From positions 1,307,778 to 1,371,777 of the forward strand of contig NZ_JAGYPH010000001.1 in the NCBI RefSeq assembly GCF_018343525.1: a DNA stretch of 64,000 bases, written 5' to 3'. Below the pieces are notes generated by a model. That model saw only the letters and a list, made by a program, of their open reading frames with translations. It was not told the DNA's origin and did no database searches. Positions within the stretch are counted from its first letter, which is position 1; each line of letters starts with the position of its first letter. Source of the stretch: Lederbergia citrea (GTDB lineage: Bacteria; Bacillota; Bacilli; Bacillales; Bacillaceae_C). This document shows, piece after piece, positions 56,966 to 64,000 of the stretch. Made by a program: the position numbers and the translations under genes.

Positions 56966-58170
56966 GTTTCGCGATCATCTCCCAACTTATGGACGATTTC
57001 TGCCAAAATTTCCTTAGCTGCGTCATGTTTACTTAGCAAGGGCAATTTTTTAACAGATTGATCTTTGTGAAATATTGTAACGATATTCGTATCAACGCCA
57101 AAGCCCGCTCCCTTAGCTGTAACATCGTTGGCTACAATCATATCAGCATTTTTTCTTTCAATTTTCTGTAAGGCATATTCTTCAATATTATTCGTTTCTG
57201 CCGCAAACCCTACCAAGAATTGCCCACGCTTTATTTGTCCTAATTTTTGTAAAATGTCTTTCGTGCGTTCTAGTTCTATAACAAGATTTCCGTCTTTCTT
57301 TTTCACTTTTTTATCGAACACCTGAACGGGACGATAATCTGCAACTGCTGCACTCTTAATTACAATATCCACTTCTTGAAAATGTTTCATTACCTCATTA
57401 TACATTTCCTCTGCACTCTCTACATTAATTAGCGTTACATCTGAAGGAGGTGATAAAGTATCGGACCCCGATATGAGAATAACATCTGCTCCCATTTTCA
57501 CTGCTTCTTCCGCGAGTGCATAGCCCATTTTTCCACTGGAGCGGTTTGTTAAATAACGGACGGGATCGATGATTTCTTTTGTAGGACCCGCTGTAATCAA
57601 GATACTTTTACCACTTAATATGGATGTTTGAGGTGTAAAAAAATTATTTACCAGTTGTACAATTTCCTCAGGTTCTTCAAGCCGCCCTTTACCTACGTAA
57701 CCGCAAGCCAAATAGCCCTCACCTGGTTCAATAAAGCGATAGCCATATCGGTGTAATGTTTCAATGTTTTTTTGAACAGCTGGGTGACTATACATATGAA
57801 CATTCATCGCAGGAGCGATCCAAACAGGAGCGGTTGTTGCCAGTAAGGTGGTAGTAATCATATCGTCAGCTATGCCATTTGCTAGTTTGCCGATGCAATT
57901 AGCTGTCGTTGGAGCGATTAGAATGAGATCAGCCCAGTCAGCAAGTTCAATATGTGCGATCACAGCTGGTTCTTTCTCATCAAACGTATCCGTATACACC
58001 TCATTCCTTGATAATGCCTGGAATGTAAGCGGTGATACAAACTTTGAAGCTGATTCACTCATGATTACCTTAATCTCATAGCCTGCCTGTACGAGCTTGC
58101 TCGTTAATGCAGCAGCTTTATAAACGGCAATTCCGCCTGTTACACATAACAGAATTTTTTTCCCATTCAC
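56962..58170 (-). CDS. coaBC: Phosphopantothenoylcysteine decarboxylase/synthetase CoaBC
   Basis: CoaBC makes two steps of coenzyme A synthesis. The 402-residue fusion has the flavin-binding CoaC part (CVTGGIAVYKAAALTSKL, APTTANCIGKLANGIADD, APAMNVHMYSHPAVQ) and the CTP-dependent CoaB part (ITAGPTKEIIDPVRYLTNRSSGKMG). The start is a GTG at 58170 after AGGGG. It lies between rpoZ and priA. Confidence 0.97.
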   Translation of the reverse strand: MNGKKILLCVTGGIAVYKAAALTSKLVQAGYEIKVIMSESASKFVSPLTFQALSRNEVYTDTFDEKEPAVIAHIELADWADLILIAPTTANCIGKLANGIADDMITTTLLATTAPVWIAPAMNVHMYSHPAVQKNIETLHRYGYRFIEPGEGYLACGYVGKGRLEEPEEIVQLVNNFFTPQTSILSGKSILITAGPTKEIIDPVRYLTNRSSGKMGYALAEEAVKMGADVILISGSDTLSPPSDVTLINVESAEEMYNEVMKHFQEVDIVIKSAAVADYRPVQVFDKKVKKKDGNLVIELERTKDILQKLGQIKRGQFLVGFAAETNNIEEYALQKIERKNADMIVANDVTAKGAGFGVDTNIVTIFHKDQSVKKLPLLSKHDAAKEILAEIVHKLGDDRET

Positions 58171-58242
58171 CTATAAAACCCCTATCTATATATAATCAAA
58201 CGAGATATTTTCGGTCATTTCCTTCTATTATTATGAACGAAA

Positions 58243-58279
58243 GAGAAAAGAAAAGACAACCCATGAACACAGGTTGTCA
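58243..58279 (-). terminator. Terminator of gmk-rpoZ
   Basis: Minus strand GACAACC, a loop of about 10 bases, then GGTTGTC and TTTTCTTTTC. It begins about 12 bases after the rpoZ stop and precedes coaBC. Confidence 0.82.
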
Positions 58280-58289
58280 TAAAGTGAGC

Positions 58290-58490
58290 TTATTCTTTTA
58301 CTTCTTTTACCTTAATCACACCGTCATATATTTCTTCAAGCGCTTTTCCGACATATTTATAAGAAAAATATTTATCCAATTTCGGATCTTCATCTTCTTG
58401 AAACTGACGGGCCCTCCGTGCTGCAACTGTTACTAGGGAGTATTTTGAATCGATTACAGTCATTAATTTATCAATCGATGGGTAAAGCAT
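58290..58490 (-). CDS. rpoZ: RNA polymerase omega subunit
   Basis: Omega stabilises the beta' subunit of RNA polymerase. The 66-residue protein [20 protein letters not shown] has [11 protein letters not shown] and a C-terminal [18 protein letters not shown]. It is 2 bases after the gmk stop, the usual gmk-rpoZ pair. Confidence 0.96.
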   Translation of the reverse strand: MLYPSIDKLMTVIDSKYSLVTVAARRARQFQEDEDPKLDKYFSYKYVGKALEEIYDGVIKVKEVKE

Positions 58491-58492
58491 AG

Positions 58493-59119
<627 letters not shown>

Positions 59120-59380
59120 CTACCCTTCTTCATTGTCATCCTTCCCGTTTAAGCGCTGAGCAACGGTTTCAGGCTGGACAGCCGAAAGGATGACATGCTC
59201 ACTATCCATGATGATTACTGCTCTTGTTCGCCTGCCATATGTAGCATCTATTAATGTCGCACGATCGCGGGCATCCTGAATGATCCGCTTGATCGGCGCT
59301 GATTCTGGACTGACTATTGATATGATTCGATTGGCTGAAACGATGTTTCCAAAACCAATATTTAAGAGCTTAATTGGCAT
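59120..59380 (-). CDS. remA: Biofilm matrix regulator RemA
   Basis: RemA is a DNA-binding activator of matrix and osmoprotection genes. The 86-residue DUF370 protein starts [20 protein letters not shown] and has [42 protein letters not shown]. The ATG has GGAGGGG. B. subtilis has yloC just upstream; here the neighbour is yloB. Confidence 0.95.
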   Translation of the reverse strand: MPIKLLNIGFGNIVSANRIISIVSPESAPIKRIIQDARDRATLIDATYGRRTRAVIIMDSEHVILSAVQPETVAQRLNGKDDNEEG

Positions 59381-59460
59381 ATTGCCCCTCCAGTCATCTA
59401 TCGGTTATTTTAGCCCTTTGTATACATTTACTCAACAATTTTTAGATGGCTGTCTATGTC

Positions 59461-59494
59461 AAAAATTAAAGGCAATAGAGCAGCCTCTATCACC
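59461..59494 (-). terminator. Intrinsic terminator of yloB
   Basis: Minus strand GGTGATAGAG, a 4-base loop, CTCTATTGCC, then TTTAATTTTTG (59485-59494 with 59471-59480). It lies about 20 bases after the yloB stop and before remA. Confidence 0.82.
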
Positions 59495-59513
59495 TTTTGA
59501 ATTATATCATAAA

Positions 59514-62192
59514 CTATTTCTTTTTTCTTAAGATAAATGATCCAGCAAGTAAAAATGTAGGCAGGGCACTCATACCAACGACTAATAACCAATCGTTAAG
59601 GATTATCGGGACAGTGTGAAAAATAGGTTGTAATACAGGAACATAGATTACAGCAACCATGAGAGCTGCAGATGAAATGACTGACCAAACAAGATATTTA
59701 TTGCCTAACGGGTTTCTTGAAAAAACAGATATTTCACTTCTGCAGTCAAATACGTGTATAAGCTGAGCCATAACTAGTGTGGCAAAGGCAATCGTTTGGG
59801 CATAAGGAAGATTATTTGGGTCTTTATGATACACAATAATAAAAGCAATTAGCGTTGACACACCAATCAAAAACCCTCTGGAAATAATTTTCCAGCCTAA
59901 TCCTCGAGCAAACACTCCCTCTTTTGGATGACGCGGCTTCCTTTGCATCACGTTTTCTTCCGGCTGATCAAGTCCAAGTGCCATTGCAGGCAAACCATCT
60001 GTCACAAGATTTACCCACAATATTTGGATGGGAACGAGTGGTAATGGTAAAGACATTAGCATCGCGAACAGCATTACGAGAATTTCTCCGACATTTGATG
60101 CTAACAAGTAGCGGATAAATTTACGGATATTTTCATATATATTACGCCCTTCTTTAATGGCCGCTTTAATCGTCGCAAAATTATCATCAAGTAAAATGAG
60201 AGATGATGCCTCTTTCGCAACATCAGTCCCGGTTATTCCCATCGCAATGCCAATATCTGCAGCTTTAATCGCCGGTGCATCATTGATACCATCTCCGGTC
60301 ATCGCCACGATATGTCCCTTGTTTTGGAAGGCATTAACAATTTTTAATTTATGCTCCGGTGTCACTCTAGCAAAAACAGCAATGTCTTCAACCACTTCTT
60401 CAAGTTCTTCAACCGATAATTCGTTCAACCGCTGTCCGTCCATTACTTGTTCTTTATGTTCAAGAATACCTAGCTGTTCAGCGATGGCACATGCCGTGGC
60501 TGCGTGATCTCCTGTAATCATCACTGTTTTGATTCCCGCACTTTTACATTCTTCTACTGCCACTTTTACCTCTGGACGAGGAGGATCAATCATTCCTTGC
60601 AATCCAATAAATGTTAGTCCTTTCTCTAATTCGTATTCCTTTTGCGGATATGCCGAGGAATGGATCGGTTTAAATGCAATGGCAATCGTTCGTAAAGCTT
60701 GTGCGGCAAGATTGCTTACAGCAGTTTTAACATCATTTCCAAATTCGTAATTTAAGATTCGTTGCTTACCGTCCCACAGAATAGATTCACATTTTTCAAC
60801 TAATACATCTGGGGCACCTTTTGTAATGGCGAACTTTTTACCATTTGAATCCTTTACAATGACGCTCATCATTTTTCTCGTCGAATCAAAAGGATACTCT
60901 TTTTCTATCGTAAATTGTTCACTGAGGGAATCACGATCGATCCCAGCTTTCAATGCTGCTATAAGTAAAGCGCCTTCCGTTGGATCACCATCAATCGCCA
61001 TTGTATTTCCCTGTATAATCAAATCAGTATGATTACATAATACTCCAAACGTCAGCAGCTGCTGTATCGATTTTTCACGGAAAGGATCAATCGGCGTTTC
61101 TCCTTCATAAAATTTTTCTAATTTACTATGCTCCTCACCAGCAACATTCCACGTCTTCCCTCCACTCCATAAATGTGTAACCGTCATTTTATTTTGAGTC
61201 ATTGTACCTGTTTTGTCAGAACAAATTACCGATGCACATCCAAGAGTTTCAACTGCAGGGAGTTTACGGACAATGGCGTTCTTTCTAATCATTCTTTGCA
61301 CGCCGAGCGATAATGCTACTGTAACAATTGCTGGAAGACCCTCAGGTATAGCTGCAACAGCTAAAGATACTCCAGCAAGGAACATCGTATATGCATCATG
61401 ACCATGAATAATTCCTACAACAACGACAAGCATAGTAAGGAGTAAAGCTACTGTGATTAAAATTTTGCCAAGCTGCTCCAATCTTCTTTGGAGTGGCGTT
61501 ACAATTGTGCCCGTCATTTGGATCATATGTGCAATTTTCCCCATTGCCGTTTCCATTCCGATTGCTGTAACTATTCCGACACCATTTCCTCTTGTAACCA
61601 TTGTCCCCATGAAGGCCATATTGTTCATGTCACCAAGATTAGGAGTTTTCTCTTTGATGAGATGTGTATTTTTTACAGTTGGAATGGATTCACCTGTCAA
61701 AGCCGATTCCTCTAGTTCCAAATTATTGGCGGTTATGATTCGTACGTCAGCACCCATACGGTCACCGCTGGCAAATTTAAGCACATCACCGGGAACGATT
61801 TCTCTTGAATTCTTTTTTATCCATCGTCCATCTCTTAAAACAGTTACTTGGGGTGCAGATAAGTTTTTAAGGGCTTGCAATGATTTCTCTGCTTTTCTTT
61901 CCTGAAAGAAACCTAAAATTCCATTAAGAAGGACGATCGCCATGATTGCTACCGCATCAATATACTCGCCAAGTAGTCCTGACACAAGTGTCGCCCCTAA
62001 TAATACGAGAACCATAAAATCTTTAAACTGGCTAAAGAACAGAAGAATAGCCGATTGTTTTTCCCCTTCTGACAATTCATTCCATCCAAACTTTTTTCTT
62101 CGTGTTTCTATTGCTTTTTCTGATAACCCTTGTTTAACACTTGTATTTAGTGACTGTTCTACTTCTTTTTCCTTCATTCCATGATAAAGCAT
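59514..62192 (-). CDS. yloB: Calcium-type P-ATPase YloB
   Basis: YloB is a SERCA-like calcium pump; in B. subtilis it is linked to sporulation and germination. The 892-residue protein has an N-terminal cation-ATPase domain, [13 protein letters not shown] with the phosphorylated Asp near 330, [23 protein letters not shown] type hinge segments, [20 protein letters not shown] in membrane segment 4, and a C-terminal membrane domain ending [16 protein letters not shown]. Start and length match B. subtilis (890). Confidence 0.95.
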   Translation of the reverse strand: MLYHGMKEKEVEQSLNTSVKQGLSEKAIETRRKKFGWNELSEGEKQSAILLFFSQFKDFMVLVLLGATLVSGLLGEYIDAVAIMAIVLLNGILGFFQERKAEKSLQALKNLSAPQVTVLRDGRWIKKNSREIVPGDVLKFASGDRMGADVRIITANNLELEESALTGESIPTVKNTHLIKEKTPNLGDMNNMAFMGTMVTRGNGVGIVTAIGMETAMGKIAHMIQMTGTIVTPLQRRLEQLGKILITVALLLTMLVVVVGIIHGHDAYTMFLAGVSLAVAAIPEGLPAIVTVALSLGVQRMIRKNAIVRKLPAVETLGCASVICSDKTGTMTQNKMTVTHLWSGGKTWNVAGEEHSKLEKFYEGETPIDPFREKSIQQLLTFGVLCNHTDLIIQGNTMAIDGDPTEGALLIAALKAGIDRDSLSEQFTIEKEYPFDSTRKMMSVIVKDSNGKKFAITKGAPDVLVEKCESILWDGKQRILNYEFGNDVKTAVSNLAAQALRTIAIAFKPIHSSAYPQKEYELEKGLTFIGLQGMIDPPRPEVKVAVEECKSAGIKTVMITGDHAATACAIAEQLGILEHKEQVMDGQRLNELSVEELEEVVEDIAVFARVTPEHKLKIVNAFQNKGHIVAMTGDGINDAPAIKAADIGIAMGITGTDVAKEASSLILLDDNFATIKAAIKEGRNIYENIRKFIRYLLASNVGEILVMLFAMLMSLPLPLVPIQILWVNLVTDGLPAMALGLDQPEENVMQRKPRHPKEGVFARGLGWKIISRGFLIGVSTLIAFIIVYHKDPNNLPYAQTIAFATLVMAQLIHVFDCRSEISVFSRNPLGNKYLVWSVISSAALMVAVIYVPVLQPIFHTVPIILNDWLLVVGMSALPTFLLAGSFILRKKK

Positions 62193-62249
62193 GCAGCCAT
62201 CCTCGCTTTCCCCGACAAACAGAAGTTGTCCTATATAGTAGGAAGCTTA

Positions 62250-62278
62250 TTCAGTGTGAGGGCAATTCATGATATAAT
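62250..62278 (+). promoter_or_regulatory. Promoter of rqcH
   Basis: Plus strand TTCAGT at 62250-62255, a 17-base spacer and a perfect TATAAT at 62273-62278, about 55 bases before the rqcH ATG, in the divergent yloB-rqcH gap. The -35 match is partial. Confidence 0.6.
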
Positions 62279-62331
62279 TTTCGTTAACGGAATAAACAGG
62301 AACTAATATTTGTTGGTAAAGGATGTTTGCG

Positions 62332-64000
62332 ATGCCATTTGATGGTTTCTTTACAAGGGCAATGGTTAAAGAATTGTCCGACTTAATAGCTGGCGGAAGG
62401 ATTGGGAAAATCCATCAGCCATATAAAAACGAACTTGTGATTGGAATTAGAGCTGGTAGAAAAAATCATAAGCTGCTCATTTCGGCACATCCAAGTTATG
62501 CGAGATTACAAGTTACTGAAGATACATTCGATAATCCTAATGAGCCCCCGATGTTTTGCATGATCCTTCGAAAACATTTGGAAGGTGCAATTATTGAAGA
62601 GATACGCCAATTCGAAATGGATAGAATTGTTATTTTTGATATTAAAGGACGCAATGAACTAGGTGATGTTTCTTATAAACACTTAATCGTTGAAATTATG
62701 GGTAGACATAGCAATGTGGTCTTAGTTGATAAGGAGAAAGGAACGATTATTGATAGCATTAAGCACATTTCGGCTGCGCTAAATAGTTACCGGACAATCT
62801 TACCGGGCTCTAGTTATATATTTCCCCCTGCACAAGACAAAGCTGACCCACTTTCAGCAACTAAAGAGGATATGCTAAAAGCAATTGATTTTAATAGTGG
62901 AAAACTTGATAAACAAATAGTCGAAAAATTTGCTGGAATCTCGCCGATCCTTGCCAAAGAAATCACATTTCGGTCAGGTTTGGCCAATAGAGTATCACTC
63001 CCAGATGCTTTTATCACATTAATGGCACAGTTGCGTCAGCATGAATATAATCCTGCTATTACTGATTCAGCAAATAAAGAACATTTTTATTTGTTTCCGC
63101 TTACGCATCTGGAAGGAGAATCTAAGCCATTTTCATCCTTGAGTGAAATGCTTGATCGCTTTTATTTCGGAAAAGCGGTCCGAGACCGTGTCAAACAACA
63201 AGCATCTGATCTTGAAAGACTTATGAAAAATGAGAAAGAGAAAAATGAAACAAAGGTGAAGAAGCTTCAATCCACTTTAAAAGATGCAGAGAAAGCTGAT
63301 CAATATCAACTGCTTGGAGAACTGTTGACAGCTAATATGCATGTTGCTAAAAAAGGAATGCAGGAAATTTTGGTAGTAAACTACTATGACGATTTAGGCG
63401 GACAAATTCTTATAGCTCTTGACCCGAGAAAAAGTCCTGCGGAAAATGCTCAAAGCTATTTTTCAAAATACCAAAAAGCAAAGAATTCCGTACACATAGT
63501 GAAAGAACAGATTGCCAAAGCAATCGATGAAATCAATTATTTTGATGGTTTACTTCAACAAATCGCTTCCGCTTCGACAAGGGATATTGAAGAAATCCGC
63601 GAAGAATTAGCAGAACAAGGTTATTTGCGGCTTCGTCAGAAAAAAGGACAAAAGAAAAACCCGAACGCAAAGCCTGTTATTGAAAAATACGTGGCTAGTG
63701 ACCAAACGGAAATATTAGTCGGTAAAAATAATAAACAAAATGATTATTTAACGAGTAAATTAGCCCATCGCGATGAAATTTGGCTTCACACGAAAGATAT
63801 ACCGGGATCACATGTTGTAATACGCAGCAAAGAACCAACGGAAGAAACGATTCTTGAGGCAGCGGTCCTTGCTGCTTACTATAGCAAAGCAAAAAATTCA
63901 GCTTCTGTCCCGGTGGATTTCACTAGAATAAGACATGTTAAAAAGCCAAACGGTTCCAAACCTGGATTTGTCATCTATGACAACCAGCAAACAGTGTTTG
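62332..64000 (+). CDS. rqcH: Ribosome quality-control protein RqcH, 3' end cut by window edge
   Basis: RqcH (NEMF/Rqc2 type) binds split 50S subunits and adds alanine tails to stalled chains. 556 residues are visible, about 15-20 short of the end. It has an NFACT-N domain with the key Asp97-Arg98 pair in EMDRIVIF, a coiled coil at about 290-430, and the NFACT-R domain with [38 protein letters not shown] and [10 protein letters not shown]. The ATG at 62332 rather than 62323 puts Asp-Arg at 97-98, as in B. subtilis. Confidence 0.97.
   Translation, partial: MPFDGFFTRAMVKELSDLIAGGRIGKIHQPYKNELVIGIRAGRKNHKLLISAHPSYARLQVTEDTFDNPNEPPMFCMILRKHLEGAIIEEIRQFEMDRIVIFDIKGRNELGDVSYKHLIVEIMGRHSNVVLVDKEKGTIIDSIKHISAALNSYRTILPGSSYIFPPAQDKADPLSATKEDMLKAIDFNSGKLDKQIVEKFAGISPILAKEITFRSGLANRVSLPDAFITLMAQLRQHEYNPAITDSANKEHFYLFPLTHLEGESKPFSSLSEMLDRFYFGKAVRDRVKQQASDLERLMKNEKEKNETKVKKLQSTLKDAEKADQYQLLGELLTANMHVAKKGMQEILVVNYYDDLGGQILIALDPRKSPAENAQSYFSKYQKAKNSVHIVKEQIAKAIDEINYFDGLLQQIASASTRDIEEIREELAEQGYLRLRQKKGQKKNPNAKPVIEKYVASDQTEILVGKNNKQNDYLTSKLAHRDEIWLHTKDIPGSHVVIRSKEPTEETILEAAVLAAYYSKAKNSASVPVDFTRIRHVKKPNGSKPGFVIYDNQQTVF

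Overview
The window is a stretch of chromosome from a motile, spore-forming, low-GC Gram-positive bacterium of the Bacillaceae. Gene order and protein content follow the Bacillus subtilis segment from rqcH (yloA) back to the fla/che operon. The tiny spore gene spoVM, CodY, FapR, RemA, PrkC/PrpC and SpoVM-linked rpmB all fit Bacillales. I cannot name the genus from sequence alone. Almost every gene lies on the minus strand; only rpmB and the terminal rqcH are on the plus strand. I see no prophage, insertion sequence, rRNA, tRNA or CRISPR array.

Layout, left to right (so 3' to 5' for most transcripts). 1-10.6 kb is the early part of the flagellar operon: flgE (cut by the window edge), a conserved flagellar protein of unknown function, flgD, fliK, a YlxF/MotE-like gene, fliJ, fliI, fliH, fliG, fliF, fliE, flgC and flgB. 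10.6-11.3 kb is non-coding and rich in dispersed repeats. 11.3-20 kb holds codY, hslU, hslV, xerC, trmFO, topA and dprA. 20-22.2 kb is sucC-sucD. 22.2-25.5 kb carries the ylqG/ylqH pair, rnhB and rbgA. 25.5-36.3 kb is the translation, protein-export and chromosome block: a type I signal peptidase, rplS, trmD, rimM, ylqD, khpA, rpsP, ffh, ylxM, ftsY, smc and rnc.

36.3-36.6 kb is a second repeat-bearing gap. 36.6-40.2 kb is the fatty-acid and phospholipid operon fapR-plsX-fabD-fabG-acpP, with a recognisable FapR operator. 40.3-46.0 kb holds recG, sdaAA, sdaAB, fakA and yloU. 46.3-51.7 kb has rpmB, spoVM, thiN, rpe, rsgA, prkC and prpC. 51.8-59.4 kb has rsmB, fmt, def, priA, coaBC, rpoZ, gmk and remA. 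The window ends with a calcium-type P-ATPase (yloB) divergent from rqcH, which lacks only its last few codons.

The genes work as coupled housekeeping sets: flagellar rod, ring, export and hook assembly; SRP-dependent protein targeting (Ffh, FtsY); ribosome maturation and rescue (RimM, TrmD, RbgA, RsgA, RsmB, RqcH); lipid synthesis under malonyl-CoA control (FapR); and Ser/Thr phospho-signalling (PrkC, PrpC). Compared with B. subtilis two genes are missing from their usual places: rlmN between prpC and rsmB, and yloC between yloB and remA. The points most worth a second look are an internal duplication in FliK, the FliK-like/FlhB-C-terminus-like pair ylqG-ylqH, and mosaic dispersed repeats in three intergenic gaps. 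I found no convincing wholly new system; this is mostly a conserved core region.
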